From Hydrogenophaga crocea (lineage in GTDB: Bacteria > Pseudomonadota > Gammaproteobacteria > Burkholderiales > Burkholderiaceae_C): a DNA stretch of 64,000 nt. Positions 35,681 through 45,744 of the stretch are shown here, in pieces. Position 1 is the stretch's first letter; each line of letters begins with the position of its first letter. The notes beneath the pieces were generated by a model. That model saw nothing but the letters and a program-made list of their open reading frames with translations, did no database searches and was not told the DNA's origin. The DNA is taken from positions 3,286,001 to 3,350,000 of the forward strand of contig NZ_CP049989.1 in NCBI RefSeq assembly GCF_011388215.1. Reading direction: 5' to 3'. The position numbers and the translations under genes were made by a program.

Positions 35681-36307
35681 ATGACCATCTCCTGGAACCC
35701 GAAACCCGTCGACAGCGCGAGCAGCGGCATTGAAGTTTTGCCGGATGGCCGGTTGCGATGCTGGATCGAGCACGAGACCCTGCACGGTGTCACACCGACC
35801 ATGCTTGCCTGGTGGTTTCGCCACCTTGAAGGACACATGGAGTTCGAGGAGCAGCACGTGTCACGCTACCACGTGTGGCATCCGCGTGACCACATCGCCG
35901 TCTCCTACACGCGCCGCCTCGCTGACGGCAGCGTCGGGGTCGGCGCGCAGCTACACATCGTCGAGATGTTTGGCGGCAATCCCCGCTACAAGGGCAACGC
36001 ACGCAGCGACATCGTGCGGCTCGATGAACGGGGCTTCGGACACCGGCCGCGGTGGTTCGGGCTGCAGGTGGCGGCCATGGACTATTGCTTCGCGCCAGTC
36101 CCCGAAGGCACGCGCTACGCCAACAGTCTCACGATCGGCTTCCCCTCGAAGCTGGCCAAGCCACTCAATGTCCTGTTGCGCCGATTCGTTTTCAACACTG
36201 CGCGCGCCAACGCATGGATACGCCATAACATTGAAGAAGTGGGACAGTTCGAGCGGTTTCTGCCGGCGCTCTTCACCAGCGAGACCAACGAGTCTCAGCC
36301 AGACTGA
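35681..36307 (+). CDS. DAPG hydrolase (PhlG/PhiG)-like protein
   Basis: 208 residues. The region [39 protein letters not shown] and [18 protein letters not shown] resembles the 2,4-diacetylphloroglucinol hydrolase family, with several His/Glu (H in EHETLHG, E in MEFEEQH) that could bind zinc. Family members cleave C-C bonds in acylated phenolics or beta-diketone-like compounds. No signal peptide. Its 3' end overlaps the convergent flavoprotein gene by 13 bp. Substrate unknown; family call from remembered motifs. Confidence 0.65.
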   Translation: MTISWNPKPVDSASSGIEVLPDGRLRCWIEHETLHGVTPTMLAWWFRHLEGHMEFEEQHVSRYHVWHPRDHIAVSYTRRLADGSVGVGAQLHIVEMFGGNPRYKGNARSDIVRLDERGFGHRPRWFGLQVAAMDYCFAPVPEGTRYANSLTIGFPSKLAKPLNVLLRRFVFNTARANAWIRHNIEEVGQFERFLPALFTSETNESQPD

Positions 36308-37365
36308 GGCGATAGCCCTGCAAGCATCGCGTTGATCTCGTCAACCGTGCTGCGCGCACTTCGCATGACACCGACCAGCGTGGCTGACGCCATGCCGGTC
36401 CATTCACCGTAGCCCACCAGCCACAGCCGTGGCTCAAGCAGGCTACGAGTGCCGTTCACAGCGACCTTGCCCTGAGCATCAATCAGGCCCAGCGACCGCA
36501 GGTGATCCAGCGCAGGCCGAAAACCAGTGCACCAGATAACCGCATCAAAGTCCGACTCCGATCCGTCACGCCAGCGCACGCCTCGCTCAGTGAAGCAATC
36601 GAATGGCTCACGCGCGCTGAGCACCCCTCGCGAACGGGCCTCCACAACGGAAGCCACCATCACGATATCGCCAAAACCCCCCGGGAGGTCGTCCACTGGA
36701 CGCCCGGCCTGTTGGGCCCTCCAGCGTTCAGTGGCGCGCTGAAACAGCACACCGCCATCCACGTTGTCGGGCAAAAATACAGGAGGTCTCTCGGTAACCC
36801 ATGTCGTCTGAGCATGCTGCGAAACCTCAGCCAGAATCTGTGCGCCTGAATTGCCGCCGCCGACGATCAAAACGCGCAGGTCAGCGAAAGCATCAGGTTC
36901 CAAATATTGTGCGGAATGGATCTGGGCGCCCCGAAACCCGTCAATCCCCTTGTAGTCTGGAACGTGCGGGTGTCGCCAGTTGCCGGTAGCGCTGATCAGG
37001 GCCGCAGCCTGCCAGTCGCCCTGGTCAGCGTGCACAAGCCATCCGCTGTCTGTGCGTTCGACAGATTGGACAGTGACCGGTCGCCGCACAGGCAGCTCGT
37101 ACCGCTCTTCGTAACGACGCAGATAGTCGAGTACTTCGTCTCGCGTCGGGTAGCGATCGCTGCCCGCCGGCATCGGCCAACCAGCCAGGGAGCTCCACGT
37201 GGCCGGCGAGAACAGGCGAAGGGATCGCCAGGTATGACGCCAGGCACCGCCGGCCCCCTCTTCAGCATCGAGGATCACGAAGCTGCGGCCACTGCGGCGA
37301 AGAAAATAACCGGCCGACAAGGCGGCCTGACCCCCACCGATGACGATCACATCGAATTGCTGCAT
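36295..37365 (-). CDS. Flavin-dependent monooxygenase, ArsO/FMO-like
   Basis: 356 residues. FAD motif [23 protein letters not shown] motif [17 protein letters not shown], and the FMO-type C-terminal [12 protein letters not shown]. Proteins of this kind (sometimes called ArsO) are common near arsenic genes, but they also act on organic substrates. Three ATGs lie within 12 bp; ATG 37365 (MQQFDV) is chosen because it places the FAD motif at the usual distance. Convergent with the hydrolase-like gene. Role uncertain. Confidence 0.8.
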   Translation of the reverse strand: MQQFDVIVIGGGQAALSAGYFLRRSGRSFVILDAEEGAGGAWRHTWRSLRLFSPATWSSLAGWPMPAGSDRYPTRDEVLDYLRRYEERYELPVRRPVTVQSVERTDSGWLVHADQGDWQAAALISATGNWRHPHVPDYKGIDGFRGAQIHSAQYLEPDAFADLRVLIVGGGNSGAQILAEVSQHAQTTWVTERPPVFLPDNVDGGVLFQRATERWRAQQAGRPVDDLPGGFGDIVMVASVVEARSRGVLSAREPFDCFTERGVRWRDGSESDFDAVIWCTGFRPALDHLRSLGLIDAQGKVAVNGTRSLLEPRLWLVGYGEWTGMASATLVGVMRSARSTVDEINAMLAGLSPQSG

Positions 37366-37697
37366 GGACCCCATCATCGCAGCCCGGCACAGTGACGTTT
37401 CAGAACGGATGCCGGGGCTTACCCGGACGGTACCGACCCTCATGCAGGCGGCAACGCCATGCCACCAGCTGGTCCAGCAGTTCATTGAAGCGGCGGGCGA
37501 TTCGCGCCGAGAAGTTGTGTCCCTGTGTACGGATCACAGTGGTACAGCAGGGCATGCTGCTGTGCGCGACGGGTCGGGATGGGCTCATGGTGTTTGCTCG
37601 CAGAAGTATGGAGAAGTGGTGCAGCAGCGCAGGGCACGCCGCTGCCGGGAGTTGGAGGATCGCCAGCAACCCGCTAATGCGAGTCGCTGCGCGCACA
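37366..37697. other. 330 bp with no clear gene
   Basis: A 62-codon leftward frame (37400-37588, MSPSRPVAHSS) with a basic helical segment [17 protein letters not shown] is possible, just downstream of the DUF1127 gene, but lacks a ribosome site and a recognised family. Otherwise nothing is seen. Confidence 0.35.
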
Positions 37698-38006
37698 TCA
37701 GAAGGGGAAACTGCTTCGGCCTTGGCGATCCGAGACCATTCGTTCAACACCAAGATCTCGCAACATGGCGCTGCTGAGCCTCATGTCGTTCAACGCGGCT
37801 GAGTCGAGGTAGGCAAGATGCTGAGCCTCGTGCCGCGCCTGGTTCTTTTCAAGTCGCCATGTCGCCAGTGCCTTAATCAATCGACTGGACACACCTGACA
37901 AGCGGGGCCAGAAGGAAAAGCGAGCGCGCCGTGCCTCTGTCGCCGAGGAATCGAGGTTCACACAGCAGGCGATACCCGCGTGAAGACGAGGTTCACAGCA
38001 TTCCAT
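37698..38006 (-). CDS. DUF1127-like protein with Cys-rich N-terminus
   Basis: 102 residues. The part around 45-87 (ALATWRLEKNQARHEAQHL, then LDSAALNDMRLSSAMLRDLGV) matches the small basic DUF1127 family. The N-terminus has two Cys pairs (C3/C4 and C14/C15), unusual for the family and possibly metal-binding. ATG 38006 follows a GGAGGA-type site on the minus strand. DUF1127 proteins are linked to phosphate or RNA control in other bacteria; the role here is unknown. Confidence 0.6.
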   Translation of the reverse strand: MECCEPRLHAGIACCVNLDSSATEARRARFSFWPRLSGVSSRLIKALATWRLEKNQARHEAQHLAYLDSAALNDMRLSSAMLRDLGVERMVSDRQGRSSFPF

Positions 38007-38080
38007 GTTGTCCTCCAGGGTTGGGAGCTGCGCAGCCGATACAACAGCTGCAACGGTATAGACGCCGTCAGAGGCCAAAG

Positions 38081-38161
38081 GTGCCCAAGCTTGAGGATGC
38101 GTGGGAATACGGCTTCGCGCTGGCCCGAGAGGTTGTCGGGCTGTCGCAGCCTGGTTCCTGA
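38081..38161 (+). pseudogene. C-terminal fragment of a second hipA gene
   Basis: The frame VPKLEDAWEYGFALAREVVG up to the TGA at 38159-38161 matches the end of the intact HipA in this window (VPKIEEAWEHGFALAREVAS) almost residue for residue. Only the last 26 codons remain; upstream sequence belongs to the opposite-strand DUF1127 region. A remnant of a past hipA insertion or deletion. Confidence 0.7.
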
Positions 38162-38306
38162 GTGCAATCCTGCGACGTACGACAAATCAGAGACATCGCC
38201 TGTCATGGCGTCCGCGTCCCCAGGCGCAAGAGTAACGAGAGTTGGGCGGCCTCTGATTTCATCTTCAACCTCAACAAGGTGTCTATGAAACCGGCAGCAG
38301 CCCACT

Positions 38307-41300
38307 CTACCTCCCACGTAGCAGTCGGTAGACCACCGGCACCACGAACAGCGACAACAGCGGCGCGCTGATCATGCCGCCGACCATCGGAGCGGCGATG
38401 CGCTGCATCACCTCGCTGCCGGTGCCGCTGCTCCACAGGATCGGCAGCAGGCCGGCCACGATGGTCGCCACGGTCATGGCCTTGGGCCGCACGCGCAGCA
38501 CGGCCCCCTCGCGGATGGCCTCCAGCAGGGCTTCGCCATCGCCGCGGCCCTGCGACAGCCGATCGCTCCAGGCTTGCTTCAGATACACCAGCATGATCAC
38601 GCCGAACTCGGCGGCCACGCCGGCCAGCGCGATGAAGCCCACCGCACTGGCCACCGACAGGTTGTGGCCGAGCATCCACAGCAGCCAGACGCCGCCGACG
38701 AGTGCGAACGGCAGCGTGGCCATGATGAGCAGGGCCTCGTCCATGCGGCCGAAGGTGAGGTACAGCAGCACGAAGATGATGAGCAGCGTGAACGGCACCA
38801 CCACCTTGAGCTGCGCGCTGGCGCGCTCCAGGAACTCGAACTGGCCCGACCACGACACCGAATAGCCGGGCGGCAGCGACACCTGCGCCGCCACCGCCTG
38901 CTGCATGTCGAGCACCGCGCCGCGCAGGTCGCGGCCGCGCACATCCACGTACACGAAACCGGCCAGGCGCGCGTTCTCGCTGCGCAGCATGGGCGGGCCG
39001 TCGTTGACGCGCAGGTCGGCCACGTCGCCCAGCACCAGGCGCTGCCCCACGGGCGTGACCATGGGCAGGGCGCGCAGCCTGGGCAGCGAGTCGCGCAGTT
39101 CGGCGGGGTAGCGCAGGTTGATGCTGTAGCGCTGCAGGCCTTCGACCACCTCGCCGATCACCATGCCGCCCACAGCGCTTTCCACCACGGCTTGAACGTC
39201 GGCGATGTTGAGACCGTAACGCGCGGCGGCCTCGCGGTCGATGTCGATGTCGATGTAGCGCCCGCCCGTGAGCCGTTCGGCCAGCGCGCTGCTCACGCCG
39301 GGCACGGGTTTCACCGCGCGCTCGATCTGCCCGGTGAGCCGGTCGATGGTGGCCAGGTCGGGGCCCGCCACCTTCACGCCCACGGGGCTCTTGATGCCGG
39401 TGGCCAGCATGTCGATGCGGTTGCGGATGGGCGGCACCCAGATGTTCGAGAGCCCCGGCACGCGCACCGTGCGGTCGAGCTCTTCCACCAGCCGGTCGGG
39501 GGTCATGCCGGCGCGCCACTGCGCGCGCGGCTTGAACTGGATGGTGGTCTCGAACATCTCCAGCGGCGCGGGGTCGGTGGCGGTGTCGGCGCGCCCGGCC
39601 TTGCCGTACACGCTCTGCACCTCGGGCAGGGTCTTGATGAGCCGGTCGGTCTGCTGCAGAAGCTCGGCCGCCTTGGCCGCCGAGAGGCCGGGCAGCGCGG
39701 TGGGCATGTACAGCAGGTCGCCCTCGTCCAGCGGCGGCATGAACTCGCTGCCGATGCGCTGCAGCGGCCACAGGCTCGCGACCAGCAGCAGCGCCGTCAC
39801 CCCCAGCGTGAGCCGGGGCCAGGCCAGCACCGCGTCCAGCATGGGCCGATACACGGCGATGAGCGCGCGGTTGATCGGGTTGCGGTGTTCGGCCGGTATG
39901 CGCCCTCGGATGAGGTAGCCCATGAGCACCGGGATGAGCGTGACCGCCAGAGCGGCCGAGGCCGCCATGGCGTAGGTCTTGGTGTAGGCCAGCGGCGAGA
40001 ACAGGCGCCCCTCCTGCGCCTGCAGCGTGAACACCGGCACAAAGCTCAGCGTGATGATGAGCAGCGAGAAGAACAGCGCGGGCCCGACCTCGGCAGCGGC
40101 CTTGCCCATCAGCCGCCAGCGCGCCTCGCCCTGCAGCGTCTGCCCCGGGTGGGCCTGGCCCCAGCGTTCCAGGTGCTTGTGCGCGTTCTCGATCATCACG
40201 ATGGCCGCGTCCACCATGGCGCCGATGGCGATCGCGATGCCGCCCAGCGACATCACGTTGGCATTGATGCCTTGCTGCTGCATCACGATGAAAGCGACCA
40301 GCACGCCCAGCGGCAGCGTCACGATGGCCACCAGCGCGCTGCGCACGTGGAAAAGGAAGGCCAGGCAGACCAGCCCGACCACGATGAATTCCTCGATCAG
40401 TTTGGTGGTGAGGTTGTCCACCGCGCGCTCGATCAGACCGGAGCGGTCGTACACCGGCACAATCTCCACGCCCGCCGGAAGACCGCGCTGAAGTTCTGCC
40501 AGCCGGGCCTTTACGGCGGCGATGGTGCTCAGCGCGTTCTTGCCCGAACGCATCACCACGATGCCGCCCACTGCTTCGCCCTCGCCGTCGAGCTCGCCGA
40601 TGCCGCGCCGCATCTCGGGGCCGGTCTGCACGCGCGCCACGTCGCCCAGCCGCACCGACACGCCAGCCGGTGTGGTCAACAGCGGTATCGCGCGGAAGTC
40701 GTCGAGCGTGCGCAGGTAGCCGCTGGCGCGTACCGCGTACTCGGCCTCGCCCAGCTCGAGCACCGAACCGCCGGCTTCCTGGTTGGCTCGGCCTACGGCA
40801 TCGCTCACCATGGCCGGCGTGATGCGGTAGGCCTGCAGTCGGTCGGGGTCGAGCACAATCTGGTACTGGCGCACCATGCCCCCGATGCTGGCGACCTCGG
40901 CCACGTCAGCCACGGTCTTAAGCTCGAAGCGCAGGAACCAGTCCTGTAGCGCACGCAGCTGTGCCACGTCCTGCTGGCCGGTGCGGTCGATCAGCGCGTA
41001 CTGGTAGATCCAGCCCACGCCGGTGGCGTCGGGCCCGATGCTGGAGCGGGCGTTGGCGGGCAGGCGCGCCTGGGCCTGGTTCAGGTACTCCAGGACGCGC
41101 GAGCGTGCCCAGTAAGGATCCACACCGTCGTCGAACAGCACGTACACGAAGCTGTCGCCGAACATCGAGTAGCCGCGCACCGCCTTGGCGCCCAGCACCG
41201 ACAGCATGGTGGTGGTCAGCGGGTAGGTCACCTGGTTCTCCACCAGCTGCGGCGCCTGCCCGGGCCAGGTGGTGCGCACGATGACCTGGGTATCGGACAG

Positions 41301-41423
41301 GTCGGGCAATGCGTCCAGCGGCGTGCGCTGCAAGGCGAGCACGCCCCATGCCGTGACGATCACCGTGGCGACCAGCACGAGCACGCGATTGGCGATGCTC
41401 CAGCGGATGAGCCGGGCAATCAT
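38307..41423 (-). CDS. cusA: CusA/CzcA-type heavy-metal efflux RND permease
   Basis: 1038 residues with the 12-helix RND architecture. Visible are the N-terminal helix ([17 protein letters not shown]), [17 protein letters not shown], and the membrane-4 proton-relay segment [20 protein letters not shown] characteristic of the monovalent-cation (Cu+/Ag+) CusA group. It pumps metal from periplasm or cytosol out through CusC with CusB, driven by protons. ATG 41423 overlaps the cusB stop by 4 bp. Last gene of a cusCBA operon. Confidence 0.94.
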   Translation of the reverse strand: MIARLIRWSIANRVLVLVATVIVTAWGVLALQRTPLDALPDLSDTQVIVRTTWPGQAPQLVENQVTYPLTTTMLSVLGAKAVRGYSMFGDSFVYVLFDDGVDPYWARSRVLEYLNQAQARLPANARSSIGPDATGVGWIYQYALIDRTGQQDVAQLRALQDWFLRFELKTVADVAEVASIGGMVRQYQIVLDPDRLQAYRITPAMVSDAVGRANQEAGGSVLELGEAEYAVRASGYLRTLDDFRAIPLLTTPAGVSVRLGDVARVQTGPEMRRGIGELDGEGEAVGGIVVMRSGKNALSTIAAVKARLAELQRGLPAGVEIVPVYDRSGLIERAVDNLTTKLIEEFIVVGLVCLAFLFHVRSALVAIVTLPLGVLVAFIVMQQQGINANVMSLGGIAIAIGAMVDAAIVMIENAHKHLERWGQAHPGQTLQGEARWRLMGKAAAEVGPALFFSLLIITLSFVPVFTLQAQEGRLFSPLAYTKTYAMAASAALAVTLIPVLMGYLIRGRIPAEHRNPINRALIAVYRPMLDAVLAWPRLTLGVTALLLVASLWPLQRIGSEFMPPLDEGDLLYMPTALPGLSAAKAAELLQQTDRLIKTLPEVQSVYGKAGRADTATDPAPLEMFETTIQFKPRAQWRAGMTPDRLVEELDRTVRVPGLSNIWVPPIRNRIDMLATGIKSPVGVKVAGPDLATIDRLTGQIERAVKPVPGVSSALAERLTGGRYIDIDIDREAAARYGLNIADVQAVVESAVGGMVIGEVVEGLQRYSINLRYPAELRDSLPRLRALPMVTPVGQRLVLGDVADLRVNDGPPMLRSENARLAGFVYVDVRGRDLRGAVLDMQQAVAAQVSLPPGYSVSWSGQFEFLERASAQLKVVVPFTLLIIFVLLYLTFGRMDEALLIMATLPFALVGGVWLLWMLGHNLSVASAVGFIALAGVAAEFGVIMLVYLKQAWSDRLSQGRGDGEALLEAIREGAVLRVRPKAMTVATIVAGLLPILWSSGTGSEVMQRIAAPMVGGMISAPLLSLFVVPVVYRLLRGR

Positions 41424-43081
41424 CGCGTTGCCCCGGGCGCGACGCGCTGCAGGTCGGTGATTTGCGGAACGTCGCCGTCCTGCATCTGGAATTCGATCTG
41501 CACGCGCTCGCCCAAGCCCAGATCGCGTGGCTGGCGCTCGCGCGGCGGCAGCTTGAAGTCCATCGTCATCTCGGGCCAGTTCAGCGACGGCACGGGCGGG
41601 TGAGTCAGCGTGACCGTGTCGCCTTCCAGCGCATTGATGACTGCGTCGGTGCGGTGGCTTTGCGGTGCCGGCGGGGCGGGTTCCGTGCCCTGGTTCAGTC
41701 TGGCCTCCAGACCGCGCAAGCTGGCCTCCGAGTCGATCAGGAACTGCCCCGAGCGGACCACGCGCTGTCCGGCCTGCAGGCCGGCGATGACCTCGACCTG
41801 ATCGCCAGCCTCGCGCCCGGTCTGCACCTGCACCGGACGGAATCGCCCGTCGGCCTCCGCCAGCATCACCACGCTGCGCTGCCCGGTGCGGATGACCGCA
41901 TCGGCCGGCACGAGCAGGCGCATGTCGCCAGCCGGCCGCGCAAAGCGCATCTGCACCAGCATGCCGGGCACCAGCCGCGCGCCGGGGTTGGGCAACTCCA
42001 GCCGCGCCTTGAGCGTGCGGGTGGTCGGCTCCACCTGCGGCAGCAGGACCTGCAATCGCCCCTCAAAGGTCTGGCGCGGCACGGCCGGGCTGGTGGCGCT
42101 GACCGCCATCCCGGGCATCAGCTCGGCGCTCTGGCTCTCGGGCACCTCGGCCTCGGCCCACACCGTGGCCGTGCCCTGCACGGTCATCAGAGGTGTGCCG
42201 GGCATCACCGTCGCGCCCTCGCGCACCATCAGCGCGGTCACCACGCCGGCTTGCGGCGCGCGCAGCGTGAAGCGCGCCTGCAGCACACCGGTGCGTTGCA
42301 CGAGGTCGATCTGGGCAGGTGACATGCCGGCCTGGCGCATGCGCTGCAGCGCGGCCTCGCGCAGCGTGTCCAGCCCACTGCCCTGCATGCGCGAGATGGC
42401 CAGCAGGTCCTCCTGCGCGGCCACCCAGTCGGGCACGTACACATCCAACAGGGGCGCGCCGGCGGCCACGCGATCGAAGGTGGCGCGCACGTGCAGCTTC
42501 TCCACAAAGCCGTTGGCGCGGCTCGTCACCGTGGTCTGGTCGCGCTCGTTCCACGCGATGCTGCCCACCGCTGTCACCTCGGCGGACAAGGCCCCGGCCT
42601 CCACCACGGCGGTGCGCAAGCCCAGGTTCTGCTGGATGCGCGGGCTCACCGTCACGGTACCGGTGTCCGATCCCTCGGCACCGGCGTAGCGTGGCACCAG
42701 CATCATGTCCATGAAGGGCGACTTGGCGGGCGCATCGAAGTTCCTGCCCGGCACCATGGGGTCGTGGTAGTTCAGGATCCGGCGCCCCGTGGCTGGGTCC
42801 AGGTCGCCGGCCTTGAGGCCATCGCGCATGTGGCGCCGCGTGGCGTCCTCGCCCTGCGAAATCGTCCACGTGGACGGGTCCGACATCGCCTCAACGGCGG
42901 TCGAAGCCCCCGGTTTGGACAGCGCGTCGTCGGCTGTGCTCCGAGGTTCAGCCGAGACGCCCATGCGCACACCACTGCGCACGCCCGATTGCCAGGCGGC
43001 AATGCCCACCCCGACCAGCAAGGCAAAGGTGGCAGCGCAGGCTATCCAGCGCGCACGCGTCGATGAAAAGAACGGCTTCAT
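41420..43081 (-). CDS. cusB: CusB-type periplasmic adaptor with heavy-metal-binding and CusF-like domains
   Basis: 553 residues: an N-terminal membrane anchor (about 10-30), a heavy-metal-binding segment around [19 protein letters not shown], the membrane-fusion core with barrel-sandwich and beta-barrel parts ([11 protein letters not shown]), and a C-terminal CusF-like domain with [11 protein letters not shown], where W, two M form the Cu(I)/Ag(I) site. It links CusA to CusC and delivers metal. Having the chaperone fused means no separate CusF is needed in this operon. ATG 43081 is 4 bp after cusC. Confidence 0.93.
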   Translation of the reverse strand: MKPFFSSTRARWIACAATFALLVGVGIAAWQSGVRSGVRMGVSAEPRSTADDALSKPGASTAVEAMSDPSTWTISQGEDATRRHMRDGLKAGDLDPATGRRILNYHDPMVPGRNFDAPAKSPFMDMMLVPRYAGAEGSDTGTVTVSPRIQQNLGLRTAVVEAGALSAEVTAVGSIAWNERDQTTVTSRANGFVEKLHVRATFDRVAAGAPLLDVYVPDWVAAQEDLLAISRMQGSGLDTLREAALQRMRQAGMSPAQIDLVQRTGVLQARFTLRAPQAGVVTALMVREGATVMPGTPLMTVQGTATVWAEAEVPESQSAELMPGMAVSATSPAVPRQTFEGRLQVLLPQVEPTTRTLKARLELPNPGARLVPGMLVQMRFARPAGDMRLLVPADAVIRTGQRSVVMLAEADGRFRPVQVQTGREAGDQVEVIAGLQAGQRVVRSGQFLIDSEASLRGLEARLNQGTEPAPPAPQSHRTDAVINALEGDTVTLTHPPVPSLNWPEMTMDFKLPPRERQPRDLGLGERVQIEFQMQDGDVPQITDLQRVAPGATR

Positions 43082-43085
43082 GGGT

Positions 43086-44414
43086 TCACCTCGCTTGGGT
43101 ATTGGACGCGGCCGGGGTCGTCGATCGCAGGGCGTCCAGCGCCGACCATGGGCGCGCCGCATCCAGTTCCACGTCGATGCGTTCGATCGACAGGACCACG
43201 GCAGCCTCCTGGGCGGCCAGCAGCTCACGCAGCGACAAGGTGCCGGCGCGGTAAGCGGCCATTGAGGCCACGACGCGCTGTCGCGCCAGCGGAAGGCGTT
43301 CGCGATCAATCAGCTCGAGCTGCGCCAACGCCGCGGCAAGGGCTTGCTGCCACTCGGCGATCTCCAGTTCACTGACACGGCGCGCTTCATCGACCTCGGC
43401 GTCGCGCGCGTCGGCCTCGGCCAGGCGTGCCGACAGTTCACGATCCTGACGCCGCGCACGGTTACTCGCAAGCGGAATCGACACACCCACCGACAGCATG
43501 TCGCTGTAGGCGCTGCCGCGCTGGCTGAGCATCAGTTCCACACTCCAGTCGGGATCGCGCTCCAGGTGGGCCAGGTCGGCGGCCGCACGCGCCACCTCGG
43601 CACGCGCCTGCAAGGCCTGCACAGCGGGATGCTCATCGAGCCAGCGGCGCGAGGGCTCTTCGACCCACGCCGCTTCGTCCAGCCGAGGCGGCTCGCCGAG
43701 CGTGATCTGCCCCTGCACCCCCGTCCATCGCTCCAGTGCCTGGCGCGCGACGCGCTCGCGGGCATCGGCTTCGATGCGAAGTTGCTCGAGCCGCCAGAGC
43801 GCATCGCGCGCAGCGAGCAAGTCACTCGGCGTGCCGCGGCCCGAGCGCGCTGCGGCTTCGGCGGCCAGCACTTGCCGCTGCAAGGACTCGCGCTGCGCGG
43901 CCAGCAAGCCCAGGCGCTGCTGCGCGGCCCGCAATGCGAACCAGGCCACCGACGTCAGGCGCAGCACCTCGGTGGCCTGCTCGCGATGTCGGGCGTGAGC
44001 CGCTTGGGCCTCGCGCTCATACCAGCGAGCGCGCGCCTCGCGCTTGTCACGTCCCGGCAGCGCCTGGGCGATGCCGATGGAGCGCATGGTCATGAAGTCG
44101 CGCGTTGTGCGCCAGCGATCGGCGCCGTTGACCGGCAGGTTGTCCAGCGACAGGCGCAACACCGGGTCAGGCCGCTGCGCGGCCGCCACCGCCATCTCGC
44201 GCGCAGCACGGGTCTCGGCCTGTAACGCCTTGAGCAGGCCCGAGCGCTGCAACGCCGCGGCCATCGCCGCACTGCGGTCGATGCCCGATGGCGCCTGCGC
44301 GCGCAGACCCATCGGCACGGACAAGCCAAGCACAAACACGAACACGAGTGCCAGCGCACCGGGGCCGCGCGAACGCCAGGACGGCCCGCACGGACCGCAC
44401 AAGAAACGAGACAT
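43086..44414 (-). CDS. cusC: CusC/CzcC-type outer-membrane factor
   Basis: 442 residues of the TolC-like OEP family. A signal-like hydrophobic stretch (ALALVFVFVLGLSV) is followed by two long helical hairpins with LSLDNLPVNG and the repeat-like PLASNRARRQDRELSARL. It forms the outer-membrane duct for CusBA. The first 20 residues before the hydrophobic stretch are Cys/Pro-rich and atypical, so the true start may be slightly downstream. First structural gene of cusCBA. Confidence 0.9.
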   Translation of the reverse strand: MSRFLCGPCGPSWRSRGPGALALVFVFVLGLSVPMGLRAQAPSGIDRSAAMAAALQRSGLLKALQAETRAAREMAVAAAQRPDPVLRLSLDNLPVNGADRWRTTRDFMTMRSIGIAQALPGRDKREARARWYEREAQAAHARHREQATEVLRLTSVAWFALRAAQQRLGLLAAQRESLQRQVLAAEAAARSGRGTPSDLLAARDALWRLEQLRIEADARERVARQALERWTGVQGQITLGEPPRLDEAAWVEEPSRRWLDEHPAVQALQARAEVARAAADLAHLERDPDWSVELMLSQRGSAYSDMLSVGVSIPLASNRARRQDRELSARLAEADARDAEVDEARRVSELEIAEWQQALAAALAQLELIDRERLPLARQRVVASMAAYRAGTLSLRELLAAQEAAVVLSIERIDVELDAARPWSALDALRSTTPAASNTQAR

Positions 44415-44502
44415 GGGTCACCTCCTGAACCAGCTGGACCGGATCGGGCCCGGTCGATCACCGCACCGACCCTTGCGCAGCGGCAAGACGGTGCTGAGGG
44501 GT

Positions 44503-44868
44503 TCAGCCGAGGGAGGGGGGCCGCCAGATGGCGGAACGCGCGGATGAGGGTGGTCCGGCGACGTTGAGGGCGAGATGGCGGGTTGTCTGCAGAGCGGGTG
44601 CAGCCGACAAACCGCCTGACGGCACGCTGGCCATGGGCGCACCACAGTCCACGCCGGTCTTGCAAGGCTGACCGGTTTTCAGGAAGGTGGCCTCGTCGTT
44701 GCAGCAATCGGGCACAGCGCCAGGGCCCGCGTCGTCGGCCATCGCGCCGGATGCCATCACCATGCCCTCCGTCGGGCACGGTTCGACGGGCGCCGCCCAA
44801 GACCATGCGCCCTGCAGAGGCAGGGACAGGCAAATCAGCAGCGTGACAAGCCAACGCATGGGCTGCAT
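44503..44868 (-). CDS. Small Cys-rich exported protein upstream of cusCBA
   Basis: 121 residues. A signal peptide (MQPMRWLVTLLICLSLPLQG) is followed by a region with five cysteines (EPCPTEG, DCCNDE, GQPCKTGVDCG) and a Pro/Ala-rich C-terminus. No family recognised. Position 88 bp upstream of cusC and the Cys content suggest a periplasmic copper- or silver-binding accessory. ATG 44868 is chosen because it starts the signal peptide; an in-frame ATG 10 codons upstream is possible. Confidence 0.65.
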   Translation of the reverse strand: MQPMRWLVTLLICLSLPLQGAWSWAAPVEPCPTEGMVMASGAMADDAGPGAVPDCCNDEATFLKTGQPCKTGVDCGAPMASVPSGGLSAAPALQTTRHLALNVAGPPSSARSAIWRPPSLG

Positions 44869-45439
44869 TCTAGGATTTTCTTCGGAAATCTCAGGCATGT
44901 CTCATCAAGCCCCGAGGCGGGGTGCAAGCGCCGCGAAGTCGTTCGCCGCCAGGGTGTATCCGGAAAAGGATAGGTGGATGGAGGCCAGCGGGTCGCTGAC
45001 TCCCATTTCGGGAGATCAGACACCATCCTCAGCCATCTCGACGTTGGATCTGGAGATGGAAGCACTTCTGTATTCGACAACGCACGTCACTGGTTGTCCC
45101 GCGGTACGTTCAGCGAACCGTCAGCTGGCGTATTCAACAGGAACCATCTGCACAAAACGTAGGGCGTTGCGGTGGCGGCAGGTGTTCTGTACCCGTTGAC
45201 GGGCGGGTTGCTTTCTCCTTGAGCGCGGCCCAGACGATGATCCTGAGTTTGGCGTCGTTGATTGGTAACGCCTTTTGACTGCGCTCCGGCTGCTGAGCCG
45301 GATATGGCGTCCAGCGGAGCACCTGACGAAGATGTAATGGGCTTGCAGGGATGGCGTCATGGCCGGCGCCCTATCGTGGCGGCGTACTCACGTACCCCGG
45401 GGCGTGCAGCAGCACCCCGGGCATCAGCAAGGAAACGCC
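44869..45439. other. 570 bp between cus and copK genes, no recognised gene
   Basis: Open frames here (for example leftward 45121-45360) show no domain or ribosome site. It must contain the promoters for the divergent cus operon and copK, but no site was strong enough to call. Confidence 0.45.
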
Positions 45440-45724
45440 ATGAAATCCCAGTTTGTCATTGCCGCGCTGCTGTTTGCCAGCGCCTCTGTTTTTGCAGGCG
45501 ACGCCGCGCGCCAGGCCGCTGCCGAGGTCACGCCACTCAAGGATGGCGGCGCCCTCTACCTGTTCAAGGACGGCAAGATGGCCAAGGAAGATCGCTTCGG
45601 CCGAGCCGAGTATCTGCGCGCGGGCGCGACACTTCTGACGGCGAGTGACAAGCAGGTCCCCGTCACGAGCAACGAGGTCGCACGCCTGTCGTATCTGCTA
45701 AGCAAGGGGCACAGCAACCACTGA
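45440..45724 (+). CDS. copK: CopK-like periplasmic copper protein
   Basis: 94 residues with signal MKSQFVIAALLFASASVFA and a mature part with LKDGGALYLFKDGKMAKEDR and NEVARLSYLLSKGHSNH, the pattern of Cupriavidus CopK. CopK binds Cu(I) through a set of methionines and Cu(II) elsewhere. Here only one mature Met (GKM) remains where the family I remember has four or more, and several sites are Lys, Arg or Leu. Cu(I) binding may be weakened or altered. A GGAAACGCC leader precedes the ATG. Convergent with the copS-like gene. Confidence 0.75.
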   Translation: MKSQFVIAALLFASASVFAGDAARQAAAEVTPLKDGGALYLFKDGKMAKEDRFGRAEYLRAGATLLTASDKQVPVTSNEVARLSYLLSKGHSNH

Positions 45725-45744
45725 CCCCATTCCTGGCGATCGCG

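Noticed and set aside
45121..45360. Possible transposase remnant upstream of copK
   Set aside because: The translation matches no transposase motif and no terminal repeats flank it.
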